This document shows, one piece after another, positions 26,133 through 35,757 of a stretch of 64,000 bases of DNA. The stretch comes from Phenylobacterium sp. (GTDB taxonomy: Bacteria; Pseudomonadota; Alphaproteobacteria; Caulobacterales; Caulobacteraceae). The stretch lies in NCBI RefSeq assembly GCF_030680185.1, contig NZ_JAUXVZ010000055.1, positions 186,001-250,000 on the forward strand, in the 5' to 3' direction. The notes beneath the pieces were generated by a model. It was not told the DNA's origin and searched no databases. It saw only the letters and a program-made list of their open reading frames with translations. A program made the translations under genes and the position numbers. Each line of letters opens with the position of its first letter. Within the stretch, counting starts at the first letter, position 1.

Positions 26133-27530
26133 ATGTCCGGCCCCAGGCCAATACAGTCCGCTTTGCGGGCCCTCGCCGTCCTGGTCGTCGCATGGCTCGG
26201 CCTTGTCCTGGCGCCCGCGGCATGGGCGCAGGCGCAGGCTCCGTCGCCGGCCGGGCCAGCGCCCCTGGTGCTGGTGCTGGATCTCGACGGCGCCGTCGGC
26301 CCCGCCTCCCGCGAATATCTGGGCCAGGGTCTGGAAGAGGCGGCCCGCCGTGAAGCTGATCTGGCCGTCATCCGCATGGACACGCCAGGCGGCCTAGACT
26401 CCTCCACCCGCGAGATCATCGCTGACATCCTGGCCTCGCCGGTCCCGGTGGCGGTGTTTGTCACCCCGGCCGGGGCCCGGGCGGCCAGCGCCGGGACCTA
26501 TATTCTCTATGCCAGCCACCTGGCGGCCATGGCGCCGGGCGCGCACCTGGGGGCGGCGACGCCGGTCCAGATGGGCGGCTCCAATCCGCTCTCACCCGCT
26601 GAGCCCGACGCCGACGAGGGCGAAGAGGCCAAGGCGCCGATGGGCGACGCCATGACCGCCAAGGTCACCAATGACGCGGCGGCCTATATGCGATCCCTGG
26701 CCGAACTTCAGGGCCGCAACGCGCAATGGGGCGAGCGCGCCGTGCGCGAAGCCGCCACCCTGACCGCCGCCGAAGCCCTGGACCAGGGCGTGATCGAGCT
26801 GCTGAGTCGCGACCTCAACAACCTGATCGCCCAGGCCGACGGCCGCACGGTGATGCTGAACGGCGACCCCCGGGTGCTCCGGACGGCTGGCGCCACCACC
26901 GAGACCCTGGCCCCCAGCTGGCGGGTCCAGGCGCTGGCGGTGATCACCAACCCGAACATCGCCTACATCCTGCTGATGGTCGGGATCTATGGCCTGATCT
27001 TCGAATTCATGTCCCCCGGCGCCGTCGGCCCTGGCGCCGTAGGCGCGGTCTGCCTGCTGCTGGGCCTTTTCGCGCTCAACATGCTGCCGGTGAACTATGC
27101 CGGCGGGGCGCTGATGCTGCTCGGGATCGGCCTCCTGGTGGCCGAAGCCTTCGCCCCTGGGTTTGGCGTGTTTGGGGCGGCCGGCGCCGTCGGTCTGGCG
27201 ATCGGCTCCGTCATGCTGTTTCGCGAGACCCCAGGCTTCAAGCTGTCGCCCTATGTCATCCTGGCGACCGTCGCCGTCAGCCTCGCCTTCGTCGGCATCG
27301 CCCTGCGCGCCGCCGTGCGGGCCGCCAAGGGCGGGGTGGCCACGGGCGCCGAGGCCCTGCTGCGCGCCACCGGCGTGGTCCAGAGCTGGGCCGACGGCCA
27401 GGGCTATGTCCATGCCCAGGGGGAAGACTGGCACGCCCGCTCCAGCGCCCCGCTCCTCCCCGGCCAGCCCGTGCGGATCGCCGCCCGCGACGGCCTCACC
27501 CTCATCGTCGAGCCCGAAAACCCCGCCTGA
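26133..27530 (+). CDS. NfeD-family membrane-bound ClpP-class serine protease
   Basis: A 465-residue NfeD1b protein. After a signal peptide (ending AAWAQA) comes a ClpP-like protease domain (MDTPGGLDSSTREIIADIL; nucleophile Ser119 in ARAASAGTYILYASH; the Lys in MTAKVTNDAAAYM is the likely partner), then four to five membrane helices (ITNPNIAYILLMVGIYGLI onward), then an OB-fold NfeD domain (GVVQSWADGQGYVHAQGEDW). AGGGAG precedes ATG 26133. It is paired with a slipin gene 21 nt downstream, matching the archaeal PH1510-PH1511 pair, in which the protease cleaves the stomatin C-terminus. Likely role in membrane quality control. Confidence 0.9.
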   Translation: MSGPRPIQSALRALAVLVVAWLGLVLAPAAWAQAQAPSPAGPAPLVLVLDLDGAVGPASREYLGQGLEEAARREADLAVIRMDTPGGLDSSTREIIADILASPVPVAVFVTPAGARAASAGTYILYASHLAAMAPGAHLGAATPVQMGGSNPLSPAEPDADEGEEAKAPMGDAMTAKVTNDAAAYMRSLAELQGRNAQWGERAVREAATLTAAEALDQGVIELLSRDLNNLIAQADGRTVMLNGDPRVLRTAGATTETLAPSWRVQALAVITNPNIAYILLMVGIYGLIFEFMSPGAVGPGAVGAVCLLLGLFALNMLPVNYAGGALMLLGIGLLVAEAFAPGFGVFGAAGAVGLAIGSVMLFRETPGFKLSPYVILATVAVSLAFVGIALRAAVRAAKGGVATGAEALLRATGVVQSWADGQGYVHAQGEDWHARSSAPLLPGQPVRIAARDGLTLIVEPENPA

Positions 27531-27551
27531 AGGCGGAGAAGGACCAAGCCC

Positions 27552-28313
27552 ATGTTCGATATCGCCTCCTATGGCGCCCTAGCCGTCTTCATCATCATCA
27601 TCCTGCTGCAGGCGGTGAAGGTGATGCGGGAATATGAACGCGCCGTTGTCTTCACCCTCGGCCGCTTCACCGGCGTGAAGGGGCCAGGCCTGATCCTGCT
27701 GATCCCCATCGTCCAGCAGATGGTCAAGGTGGACCTGCGCACCATCGTGCTGGACGTGCCCAGTCAGGACCTGATCAGCCGAGACAACGTGTCGGTGAAG
27801 GTGTCGGCGGTGATCTATTTCCGGGTCATCGACGCCGACCGGGCGGTGATCCAGGTGGAGAACTACATGGACGCCACCAGCCAGCTCGCCCAGACCACCC
27901 TGCGCTCGGTGCTGGGCAAGCACGACCTCGACGACATGCTGGCCGAGCGGGATAAGCTGAACCAGGACATCCGGTCCATCCTCGACAGCCAGACCGAGGA
28001 ATGGGGCATCAAGGTCGCCAATGTGGAGATCAAGCACGTCGATATCGACGAGAGCATGATCCGCGCCATCGCCCGCCAGGCCGAGGCCGAACGGAACCGT
28101 CGCGCCCGCGTCATCAACGCCGAGGGTGAAAAGCAGGCCGCCCACGCCGTCCTCGAGGCCGCCCAGACCCTGGCCACCATCCCCGAGGCCATGCAGCTGC
28201 GCTATCTGAACACGCTGTCCGACATCGGGGCGGACAAGAACACCACCATCGTCTTCCCCATGCCGATGGAGATCGGCACGGCGCTCGCCAACATGGCCAA
28301 GCCCAAGGCCTGA
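27552..28313 (+). CDS. Slipin/stomatin-family SPFH protein
   Basis: A 253-residue stomatin homologue: one N-terminal membrane helix (residues 6-22), then the SPFH domain (YERAVVFTLGRFTGVKGPGLILLIP, DVPSQDLISRDNVSVKVSAVIYFRV, LRSVLGKHDLDDML) and a coiled-coil tail rich in Glu/Arg/Ala (IARQAEAERNRRARVINAEGEKQAA). It would oligomerise on the inner membrane as a partner and possible substrate of the NfeD protease encoded just upstream. It ends 4 nt from the convergent CoA-transferase gene. Confidence 0.93.
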   Translation: MFDIASYGALAVFIIIILLQAVKVMREYERAVVFTLGRFTGVKGPGLILLIPIVQQMVKVDLRTIVLDVPSQDLISRDNVSVKVSAVIYFRVIDADRAVIQVENYMDATSQLAQTTLRSVLGKHDLDDMLAERDKLNQDIRSILDSQTEEWGIKVANVEIKHVDIDESMIRAIARQAEAERNRRARVINAEGEKQAAHAVLEAAQTLATIPEAMQLRYLNTLSDIGADKNTTIVFPMPMEIGTALANMAKPKA

Positions 28314-28317
28314 GCCC

Positions 28318-29532
28318 TCAGGCCGAGGCGACGATCCCGGCGTCGTGCAGGCGGGCGATCTCTGCGCCGTCCAGGCCCAGCAGATCGCCCAGCACTTCCT
28401 CGGTGTGCTGGCCCAACCTCGCGGCGGGCTCAGCCGGCGCCCGGGCGTCCTGCGGCAGGGTGGCGGAATAGCCCGGGACGGGATAGGTCGCGCCGCTGGG
28501 CTGGGTGACGTCTGAGAAGATCGGGTTGCCCTTGAAGAGGCGGGGATCCTCCAGGGCCTGATTCAGGGTCTGGTACGGCCCCCAACAGACGCCGAGCTCA
28601 TCGAACCGCGGCGCGAGATCGGCGCTGTCGGCGCGGGCGAAGCCGGCCTCAAAGATCGGCATCAAGGCCTCGGCATGGGCGAAGCGAACGCCCTCGTCCT
28701 TCTTGAAATCGACGCCGCGCGCCGCCTCAACCGCCGCCACGGCCTCGCCCACCCCCAGCACCTCGATCAGGCCCGTCCATTGGCGCGGCGTGATCGCCAC
28801 CACCATCAGCCGCCGGCCATCGCGGGTGACGAAGTCGCGGCCGAAGGCCCCGAACAGATTATTTCCCTGGCGCGGCCGCTCGCCCCCGCCGGCCAGGATC
28901 TCGGCGGTCATGCCCATATTGGCCAGGGCTGAGGCCGCGACATCGGACAGCGGAATACGGATCTCGCGACCCTTGCCGGTGCGCGTCCGCGCCAGCAGGG
29001 CGGCGACCAGGTTGAAGGCCGCAAAGGCGCCGGTCAGCAGGTCCCAGGCCGGCAGCACGTGGTTCACCGGCCGCGGATCGTCGGGATGCCCCGTCATCAG
29101 CGGCACGCCCACGGCGCTGTTGATCGTGTAGTCGACGCCCGGCCCACCATCGGCCCAGCCCATGACGCGGACGCAGATCACGTCCTCCCGCAGGGCCTTG
29201 AGCTTCTCGTAGGCCAGGAAGCCATCGACCGGGAAGTTGGTGACGAACAGACCACCGTCCTCGCCGGGCGCCGCGGCCAGGCGCTGGGCGAGCTCCCGGC
29301 CCTCGGGGCGCGACAGGTCCAGGGCGACGGACTTCTTGCCCTTGTTCAGCCCCTCCCAATAGAGGCTCGACCCATTGGCGGCCAACGGCCAACGGCGGAA
29401 GTCGGGGCCCCCGCCGATATTGTCGAACCGGATCACCTGCGCGCCCAGCTGCGCCAGATAGAGCCCGCAGGTGGGGCCGGCGATGAAGGCCGAACCCTCG
29501 ACCACGGTCAGGCCCTTGAGCAGGTCGTACAT
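28318..29532 (-). CDS. Family III CoA-transferase (CaiB/BaiF)
   Basis: A 404-residue CoA-transferase. Motifs include GSAFIAGPTCGLYLAQLGAQVIR near the N-terminus, LNKGKKSVALDLSRPEGREL, the catalytic Asp in LPAWDLLTGAFAAFN and GKGREIRIPL. ATG 29532 has GGAGG upstream, preferred over an earlier in-frame start. It is divergent from a CoA-ester lyase and a MaoC hydratase. Together the three match the transferase-hydratase-lyase set used for itaconate (Ict, Ich, Ccl) or mesaconyl-CoA chemistry, so it may activate a C5 dicarboxylate with CoA from succinyl-CoA or acetyl-CoA. The acceptor is not known. Confidence 0.88.
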   Translation of the reverse strand: MYDLLKGLTVVEGSAFIAGPTCGLYLAQLGAQVIRFDNIGGGPDFRRWPLAANGSSLYWEGLNKGKKSVALDLSRPEGRELAQRLAAAPGEDGGLFVTNFPVDGFLAYEKLKALREDVICVRVMGWADGGPGVDYTINSAVGVPLMTGHPDDPRPVNHVLPAWDLLTGAFAAFNLVAALLARTRTGKGREIRIPLSDVAASALANMGMTAEILAGGGERPRQGNNLFGAFGRDFVTRDGRRLMVVAITPRQWTGLIEVLGVGEAVAAVEAARGVDFKKDEGVRFAHAEALMPIFEAGFARADSADLAPRFDELGVCWGPYQTLNQALEDPRLFKGNPIFSDVTQPSGATYPVPGYSATLPQDARAPAEPAARLGQHTEEVLGDLLGLDGAEIARLHDAGIVASA

Positions 29533-29678
29533 GGCGGCGTCCTCCGGTTGTTGTCTGGCTCGCATCGGCGCCTGGCCATAGCATGTGGGCCGGTTGACGT
29601 TGGGGGCGCCCTGGCCGTGCGCGCCGGCTCGGTGTCATATCTCGCGCCGACGACTCGAAAAGCCCGCCCGGAGGATGC

Positions 29679-30491
29679 TTGGCCCAGTTCCGTTCGCTCC
29701 TGTTCACGCCGGCCAGCCGGCCCGACCGCTTCGACCGCGCTCTGGCGAGCGGCGCCGACGCGGTCTGCCTGGACCTGGAGGACGCGGTCGCCCCGCCGGA
29801 CAAGGCCACGGCGCGGTCCGCGGCCCTCGACTATCTGGCGCGCCGTCCGGCCGGCCAGGTCAAGGTGGGCCTGCGCCTCAATGGCCGCACCTCGCCCTGG
29901 TTCGACGATGATCTGCGGGCCGCGGCCAACGCCCGGGCGGACTTCTTCATGATCCCCAAGGCGTCCGGCGCCCAGGAGTTCGCCATGCTGCAGCGAGCCC
30001 TGGGAGAGGCGCGGCCCTTCTGGCCGCTGGTGGAGACGCCCGAGGGTTTGATGCGCGCCTGGGAGATCGCCGCGGCGCCAGCCGTGGGCGGGGTCCTGTT
30101 CGGCGCTTTCGACTACAGCGCCGAGGTCGGCTGCGAGATGAGCTGGGAGCCGCTGCTGTTCGCCCGCAGCCAGATCGCCGCGGCCTGCGCCCGGGCCGGC
30201 GTCGAGGCCCTGGACGCCCCGCCGGCCGCCGTGAACGACGATGAGGCGCTGGCCGCCGAGACCGACCGCGCCCGGCGCCTGGGCTTCACCGGCCGGGCCT
30301 GCATCCATCCCAGCCAGGTGGCGCCGATCAACGCCGCCTACACCCCCAGCGCCGAAGACCTGGCCAGGGCCCAGGCGGTGGTCACCGCCTTCGATACCGC
30401 CGCCGGCGGTCCGGCCCTGCTGGATGGCAAACTGATCGAGCTGCCCGTGGCCCGCGCCGCGCGGCGGATTCTGGAACGGGCGAGAGGATGA
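29679..30491 (+). CDS. HpcH/HpaI-family CoA-ester lyase (CitE/citramalyl-CoA lyase-like)
   Basis: A 270-residue TIM-barrel lyase: SLLFTPASRPDRFDRAL, VCLDLEDAVAP, FMIPKASGAQEF, VETPEGLM and FGAFDYSAEVGCE, the last two bearing the Glu and Asp that bind Mg. Such enzymes split malyl-CoA, methylmalyl-CoA or citramalyl-CoA. It starts at TTG 29679 behind GGAGG; an ATG one frame off at 29675 is not used. It is followed after 4 nt by the MaoC hydratase gene. In this trio a citramalyl-CoA lyase giving acetyl-CoA and pyruvate is the best guess. Confidence 0.85.
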   Translation: MAQFRSLLFTPASRPDRFDRALASGADAVCLDLEDAVAPPDKATARSAALDYLARRPAGQVKVGLRLNGRTSPWFDDDLRAAANARADFFMIPKASGAQEFAMLQRALGEARPFWPLVETPEGLMRAWEIAAAPAVGGVLFGAFDYSAEVGCEMSWEPLLFARSQIAAACARAGVEALDAPPAAVNDDEALAAETDRARRLGFTGRACIHPSQVAPINAAYTPSAEDLARAQAVVTAFDTAAGGPALLDGKLIELPVARAARRILERARG

Positions 30492-30495
30492 GCCG

Positions 30496-31017
30496 ATGAA
30501 GACCGTCAAGGAGATCTCCCCGGGTCGCTACCGGGAAACCTTCGGCCGCTACTATGACGACTTCGTCGTCGGCGACGTCTACGAGCACCGTCCGGGCAAG
30601 ACGGTGACGGAGGCCGACAATCACCTCTTCACCCTGCTGACGCTCAACACCCATCCGCTGCACTTCGACGCCGAATACGGCAAGCAGACGGAGTTCGGCC
30701 GCAACCTGGTGGTCTCGACCTATACGCTGGCCCTGCTGATCGGCATGAGCGTCAGCGACTGCTCGCAGAAGGCCATCGCCAATCTGGGGATGGACGAGGT
30801 CAAGTTCCCCGCCCCGGTCTTCGCCGGCGACACCCTCTATGGCGAGAGCGAGGTGCTGGCCAAGCGCGAGAGCAAGTCGCGGCCCGGCCAGGGCATCGTC
30901 ACCATTCGCACCCTGGGCAAGAACCAGGACGGCAAGATCATCGCCACCTTCCGCCGCGACATGCTGATCCCGGCCCGGGGTCAGGCGATCGAGGACCGCC
31001 CCGACAGCGGCTACTAG
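30496..31017 (+). CDS. MaoC-family enoyl-CoA hydratase (mesaconyl/itaconyl-CoA hydratase-like)
   Basis: A 173-residue hot-dog-fold hydratase. The active-site region is TVTEADNHLFTLLTLNTHPLHFDAEYGKQTEFGRNLV, where an Asp and His serve as catalytic residues; the NTHPLHFD wording is typical of the mesaconyl-C4-CoA/itaconyl-CoA hydratase branch rather than R-specific enoyl-CoA hydratases. It lies between the lyase and alkylsulfatase genes with gaps of 4 and 11 nt. The hydration step would feed the adjacent lyase. Confidence 0.88.
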   Translation: MKTVKEISPGRYRETFGRYYDDFVVGDVYEHRPGKTVTEADNHLFTLLTLNTHPLHFDAEYGKQTEFGRNLVVSTYTLALLIGMSVSDCSQKAIANLGMDEVKFPAPVFAGDTLYGESEVLAKRESKSRPGQGIVTIRTLGKNQDGKIIATFRRDMLIPARGQAIEDRPDSGY

Positions 31018-31028
31018 GAGCCCGGACC

Positions 31029-32918
31029 ATGACCTCGCCCAAGGACGCCACCGACGCCACCCTGCGCGCGCACGCGGCGCTCAAAGGGCAGTTGCCCCAG
31101 GATGACGGTCAGGACTGGACCGACGCCAAGCGGGGTTTCATCGGCTCCATTCCTGACGCGAAGATTGATAACGCTACAGGCGGGGTCGTCTGGAACATGG
31201 GCGCCTTCGCCTTCGAAGAAGCCGAAGAGCCGCCGCCCACGGTCAATCCCAGCCTGTGGCGCCAGGCGCGGCTGAACGCCCTGCATGGTCTCTTCGAGGT
31301 GACGCCGGGCGTCTATCAGGTGCGCGGCTTCGACCTGTCGAACATCACCTTCATCGAAGGCGAGCGGGGCTACCTCGTGATCGACCCGCTGATCTCGGCC
31401 GAGCCGGCCGCCGCCGCGCTGGCCCTGATGCGCCAGCATCGCGGCGACAAGCCGGTGACCGGCGTCATCTACACCCACAGCCATGTGGACCATTATGGCG
31501 GGGTGCGCGGGGTGATCTCCGACGCCGACATCGCAGCCGGCATGCGCATCATCGCCCCAGAAGGCTTTCTGGAGGAGGCGGTCAGCGAGAATGTCCTGGC
31601 CGGCAACGCCATGGGCCGGCGGGCGACCTACATGTACGGCGCGCTCCTGCCCCGCGACGCCCGCGGCCATGTGGACTCCGGCCTCGGCAAGACCACATCG
31701 ATGGGCTCGGTCAGCCTGATCCCGCCCACGGAGAGCATCAGCGTGACGGGGACGAAGCTCACCGTCGACGGGATCGAGATCGAGTTCCAGGTGACGCCCG
31801 ACACCGAGGCGCCGGCGGAGATGAACTTCTTCTTCCCGCAGTTCGGCGCGCTCTGCATGGCCGAGAACTGCTCCTGCCACCTGCACAACATCTATACGCC
31901 CCGCGGCGCCCAGGTGCGCGACGCCAAGCGCTGGGCCTACTACATCGATGAGGCCGCTGACCTGTTCGGTGACCGCACCGAAGTGCTGTTCGCCAGCCAC
32001 CACTGGCCCCGCTGGGGCCAGGACCGGGCGCGGGCCTTCCTGAAGAAGCAGCGCGACCTCTACAAGTTCATCCACGACCAGACCCTGCGGATGGCCAACC
32101 ACGGGATGACGCCCCTGGAGATCGGCGAGGTGCTCAAGCTGCCGCCGAGCCTGGAGGCCGAATGGTTCACCCGCGGCTATTACGGGACGCTGAACCACAA
32201 CGCCAAGGCGGTCTATCAGCGCTACCTCGGCTGGTTCGACGGCAACCCGGCCAACCTGCATCCCCATCCGCCGGTGGAGGCGGGCAAGCGCTATGTAGAC
32301 CTGGCCGGGGGGCCTGAGCCCCTGCTGGCCAAGGCCCGCGAGGCCTTCGCCGCCGGGGACTATCGCTGGACCGCCGAGCTGGTGAACCATCTGGTGTTCG
32401 CCGATCCGGCCAACGCCGAGGCCCGCGAGCTTCAGGCCGACGCCCTGGAGCAGCTGGGCTATCAGGCGGAGTCCGGTCCCTGGCGGGCCTTCTACCTCAC
32501 CGGGGCCCAGGAACTGCGCAACCCGCGGCCGCCCTCGCCCACCCCGCGCCAGGGCGCCGCCGGCCAGATCCGCAACCTGCCGGCCGAACAGCTGCTGGAC
32601 TCCCTGTCGGTGCGGCTGAACGGCGAGACCGCCGGAACCCTGCAGCTCGCCCTCGACCTCACCTTCACCGACACCCAAGAGCGTTTCGGGCTCTCGGTCG
32701 AGAACGCCGTGCTGCACCACGCCCGTGATCGCGTGGCGCCGGGGGCGACGTCTGTCCGCCTGAGCCGATCAACCCTGGTGGCCCTAGTGCTGGGGGAGCA
32801 GGAACTGGCCACCGCCATGGCCGACGGCGCCGTCGAAACGGCAGGTCCCGACCAGCTCGCGGCCCTTTTGGCCTGCCTCGATCGCTTCGATTTCTGGTTC
32901 GAAATCGTCACCCCCTGA
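31029..32918 (+). CDS. Alkyl/aryl-sulfatase, SdsA1-like metallo-beta-lactamase-fold
   Basis: A 629-residue SdsA1-type sulfatase that hydrolyses primary alkyl sulfates such as dodecyl sulfate. The di-zinc motif is THSHVDHYGG (H150, H152, D154, H155), further ligands are in MAENCSCHLHN and FASHHWPRWGQ, the middle alpha domain spans about 300-490 and a C-terminal SCP2-like domain follows (LDSLSVRLNGETAGTLQLALDL). SdsA1 is periplasmic or secreted, but this protein has no signal peptide, so it is probably cytoplasmic. It ends the lyase-MaoC operon and precedes sulfate ABC transporter genes. Confidence 0.93.
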   Translation: MTSPKDATDATLRAHAALKGQLPQDDGQDWTDAKRGFIGSIPDAKIDNATGGVVWNMGAFAFEEAEEPPPTVNPSLWRQARLNALHGLFEVTPGVYQVRGFDLSNITFIEGERGYLVIDPLISAEPAAAALALMRQHRGDKPVTGVIYTHSHVDHYGGVRGVISDADIAAGMRIIAPEGFLEEAVSENVLAGNAMGRRATYMYGALLPRDARGHVDSGLGKTTSMGSVSLIPPTESISVTGTKLTVDGIEIEFQVTPDTEAPAEMNFFFPQFGALCMAENCSCHLHNIYTPRGAQVRDAKRWAYYIDEAADLFGDRTEVLFASHHWPRWGQDRARAFLKKQRDLYKFIHDQTLRMANHGMTPLEIGEVLKLPPSLEAEWFTRGYYGTLNHNAKAVYQRYLGWFDGNPANLHPHPPVEAGKRYVDLAGGPEPLLAKAREAFAAGDYRWTAELVNHLVFADPANAEARELQADALEQLGYQAESGPWRAFYLTGAQELRNPRPPSPTPRQGAAGQIRNLPAEQLLDSLSVRLNGETAGTLQLALDLTFTDTQERFGLSVENAVLHHARDRVAPGATSVRLSRSTLVALVLGEQELATAMADGAVETAGPDQLAALLACLDRFDFWFEIVTP

Positions 32919-32967
32919 GGCGCCGCATCTATAGGCGCCTGTAGAAAGTCTTAACCCTGCCCAATTG

Positions 32968-32990
32968 AATCCTACTATTCCGATAGGATT
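32968..32990. promoter_or_regulatory. Inverted repeat upstream of the sulfate transporter operon
   Basis: AATCCTA and TAGGATT (perfect 7-bp arms, 9-nt spacer) with an inner CTAT/ATAG pair lie 42-64 nt before the binding-protein start in an AT-rich stretch. It looks like an operator or promoter-overlapping site for a sulfur-responsive regulator. The regulator is unknown. Confidence 0.45.
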
Positions 32991-33031
32991 AGATATGCAT
33001 CATGTCTCCCAGCCAAACGGGAGAGAGAAAC

Positions 33032-34054
33032 ATGGCGAGTCTGAATCGACGCGGGGTGCTGATCGGGGGACTGGCGAGCGCTGGCGCGTTGGCTGCGTGC
33101 TCGGCTGAGCCATCAGGCGGCGCCAAGGCGGCGACGCTCCTGAACGTCAGCTACGATCCCACTCGGGAATTCTATCGGGACTACAACGCCCTATTCGCCC
33201 AGTTGCAGCCAGACATGGCCGCGCGGGCCAAGGTCGATCAGTCGCATGGCGGTTCGGGCAAGCAGGCGCGTTCGGTCGTCGACGGGTTGGAGGCTGACGT
33301 GGTCACCCTGGCCCTGGCCGCCGACATTGACGAGATCGCCAAGCGCGGCCTGATCGCACCGGACTGGGCCAGCCGGCTGCCCGACAACAGCGCCCCCTAC
33401 ACCTCGACCATCGTCTTCCTGGTCCGCAAGGGAAACCCCAAGGCGATCAAGGGGTGGGACGACCTCGTTCGGCCGGGGGTCGAAGTGATCACGCCCAATC
33501 CCAAGACGTCGGGGGGCGCCCGCTGGAATTACCTCGCCGCCTGGGACCACGCCCTGAAGGCCAGCGGCGGCGATGCTGGTCAGGCGCGAACCTATGTCCG
33601 CGCCCTGTTTCAGCGGGTCCCGGTTCTCGACACCGGCGCCCGGGGCTCGACCACCACCTTCGCCCAGCGGGGGATCGGCGACGTCCTGCTGGCCTGGGAG
33701 AACGAAGCCTTCCTGGCCATCAACGAACTGGGCGCGGACAAGCTCGACATCGTCGCCCCGCCGACCTCCATCCTGGCCGAACCGCCGGTCTCGGTGGTGG
33801 ATGCTGTGGTCGAACGCCACAAGACGCGGCCCCTGGCCGAGGCCTATCTGCAGGGCCTCTACACCCCCGAAGCCCAGGACTTGGCCGCGCGCCATCACTT
33901 CCGGCCCCGCAACACCGAGGTCGCCGGGCGATATGCCGACAAGTTCGTGCGGCTGGAGCTGGCGACGATCGCGGACTTCGGCGGCTGGCCGGCGGCTCAG
34001 GCCGAGCACTTCGCCGACGGCGGCGTGTTCGATCAGATCTATCAGCCGAAATGA
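33032..34054 (+). CDS. Sulfate ABC transporter substrate-binding protein
   Basis: A 340-residue periplasmic binding protein of the Sbp/CysP family. It carries a lipoprotein-type signal with lipobox LAAC ([15 protein letters not shown]), then the mature start [20 protein letters not shown] and family motifs [48 protein letters not shown] and [25 protein letters not shown] 33032 (GGGAGAGAG upstream) is preferred over 33002. Its stop overlaps the cysT start (ATGA), so binding protein and permeases form one operon. Confidence 0.92.
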   Translation: MASLNRRGVLIGGLASAGALAACSAEPSGGAKAATLLNVSYDPTREFYRDYNALFAQLQPDMAARAKVDQSHGGSGKQARSVVDGLEADVVTLALAADIDEIAKRGLIAPDWASRLPDNSAPYTSTIVFLVRKGNPKAIKGWDDLVRPGVEVITPNPKTSGGARWNYLAAWDHALKASGGDAGQARTYVRALFQRVPVLDTGARGSTTTFAQRGIGDVLLAWENEAFLAINELGADKLDIVAPPTSILAEPPVSVVDAVVERHKTRPLAEAYLQGLYTPEAQDLAARHHFRPRNTEVAGRYADKFVRLELATIADFGGWPAAQAEHFADGGVFDQIYQPK

Positions 34055-34920
34055 CCCCGTCCCTGGCCCTCGCGCGCGCGCCGCGCGCGCGTCGATCCTG
34101 GCGAAAGGCCTCGGTTTTGCCGGGCTTTCCGCTGGCGCTTGGCGTCACCCTCACCTGGCTCAGCCTGATCTTCCTCATCCCCCTCAGCGCCCTGATCCTG
34201 CGCCCGTGGGAGCTGGGACCTGCAGGGATCTGGGCGGTGGTCACCGATCCGAGGGTGCTCGCCGCGCTCAGGATCAGTTTCGGCTCGGCCGCCCTGGCCG
34301 CCCTGGTGAACGCCGGTCTTGGCCTGTTGATCGCCTGGGTGCTTGTGCGTCACCCCTTTCCGGGCCGCCGGCTAGTTGACGCGCTGGTCGACCTTCCGTT
34401 CGCCCTACCGACGGCCGTGGCCGGCATCGCGCTGACGGCGATCTATGCGCCAAACGGGCCCCTGGGCCAGCCCCTCTCGGCGCTGGGGATCCAGGTCGCC
34501 TACACGCCGCTCGGCATCATCCTGGCCCTGATCTTCGTCGGCCTTCCGTTCGTGGTGCGCACGGTCCAGCCGGTGCTGGAAGACCTCAGCAAGGACGTCG
34601 AAGAGGCCGCCCTGACGCTGGGCGCCACGCCGCCCCAGACCGCCTGGCGCGTCGTCATGCCCGCCGTGGCCCCGGCCCTGCTTACCGGCGTCGGGCTCGC
34701 CTTCGCCCGGGCCGCCGGGGAGTACGGATCGGTGATCTTCATCGCCGGCAACATGCCCCTGCGCTCGGAGATCGCGCCCCTGCTGATCGTCATCAAGCTG
34801 GAGCAGTTCGACTATGCCGGCGCCGCCGCCGTGGGCCTGGCCATGCTGGTCCTGTCCTTCACCGGCCTGCTGATCCTCAACAGCGTGCAAGGCGTGCTGG
34901 CCAGCCGGGGGCGCGCATGA
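34051..34920 (+). CDS. cysT: Sulfate ABC transporter permease CysT
   Basis: A 289-residue inner-membrane permease with about six helices. The N-terminus is Arg-rich ([12 protein letters not shown]), followed by [22 protein letters not shown]. The ATPase-contact EAA loop is [23 protein letters not shown]. It overlaps both the binding-protein stop and the cysW start by four bases (ATGA), indicating coupled translation. Confidence 0.94.
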   Translation: MTPSLALARAPRARRSWRKASVLPGFPLALGVTLTWLSLIFLIPLSALILRPWELGPAGIWAVVTDPRVLAALRISFGSAALAALVNAGLGLLIAWVLVRHPFPGRRLVDALVDLPFALPTAVAGIALTAIYAPNGPLGQPLSALGIQVAYTPLGIILALIFVGLPFVVRTVQPVLEDLSKDVEEAALTLGATPPQTAWRVVMPAVAPALLTGVGLAFARAAGEYGSVIFIAGNMPLRSEIAPLLIVIKLEQFDYAGAAAVGLAMLVLSFTGLLILNSVQGVLASRGRA

Positions 34921-35750
34921 CCTCGCGATCACCGACGCCGGGCGCCGCCGCCCTGATCCTGGCGGCCCTCTCCACCCTGGGCCTGCTGGTGGTCCTGCCC
35001 CTGGCCATGGTGTTCCACGAAGCCTTTCGCCAAGGCCTGGGCGCCTATCTCGCCGCCCTGGCCGAGCCCGACGCCTGGTCCGCCATGCGGCTGACCCTGC
35101 TGGTTGCAGCGATTTCGGTCCCCCTCAATGCGGTGTTCGGCCTGGCCGCGGCCTGGACGATCGCCAAGTTCGAGTTCCCTGGCCGCAGTCTGCTGGTCAC
35201 CCTTATCGACCTGCCTTTTTCGATCTCGCCGGTCGTCTCAGGCCTCGTCTGGGTGCTGCTGTTCGGCGTCAACGGCTGGCTTGGGCCGCTGATTCAGGAG
35301 CTCGGCGTCCGGGTGATCTTCAACGTGACCGGGGTCGTGCTGGCCACCGTTCTCGTGACCCTGCCCTTCGTGGCGCGAGAGCTGATCCCGCTCATGGAGC
35401 AGCAGGGCGCCGACGAGGAGATCGCCGCCATCACCCTCGGCGCCGGCCCCTGGACCACCTTCTTCCGCGTCACCCTGCCCAATGTGAAGTGGGGGCTCCT
35501 CTACGGGGTCCTGCTCTGTAACGCCCGCGCCATGGGCGAATTCGGCGCCGTCTCCGTGGTTTCCGGACACATCCGAGGCCTCACCAACACCCTGCCGCTG
35601 CATGTGGAGATCCTCTACAATGAGTATGACTTCGTCGGCGCCTTCGCGGTCGCCACTGTTCTCGCCGCCCTCGCCCTGGTCACTCTGGCGCTCAAGTCCG
35701 CCCTCGAATGGCGCCACGCAGGCGAGCTTGCGGCCGTCCGGCGCCACTGA
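34917..35750 (+). CDS. cysW: Sulfate ABC transporter permease CysW
   Basis: A 277-residue permease partner of CysT. The EAA loop is [24 protein letters not shown] and the C-terminal part has the CysW-typical [32 protein letters not shown]. Six membrane segments are visible. It is 7 nt upstream of cysA. Confidence 0.95.
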   Translation: MTSRSPTPGAAALILAALSTLGLLVVLPLAMVFHEAFRQGLGAYLAALAEPDAWSAMRLTLLVAAISVPLNAVFGLAAAWTIAKFEFPGRSLLVTLIDLPFSISPVVSGLVWVLLFGVNGWLGPLIQELGVRVIFNVTGVVLATVLVTLPFVARELIPLMEQQGADEEIAAITLGAGPWTTFFRVTLPNVKWGLLYGVLLCNARAMGEFGAVSVVSGHIRGLTNTLPLHVEILYNEYDFVGAFAVATVLAALALVTLALKSALEWRHAGELAAVRRH

Positions 35751-35757
35751 GCCGGGC

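Noticed and set aside
31014..32720. 568-codon minus-strand frame opposite the alkylsulfatase gene
   Set aside because: Antisense shadow; the plus-strand protein has the complete zinc motif and family length.
32918..32940. Inverted repeat AGGCGCC...GGCGCCT directly after the alkylsulfatase stop as a terminator
   Set aside because: No T-run follows and the loop is 9 nt; not convincing as an intrinsic terminator.
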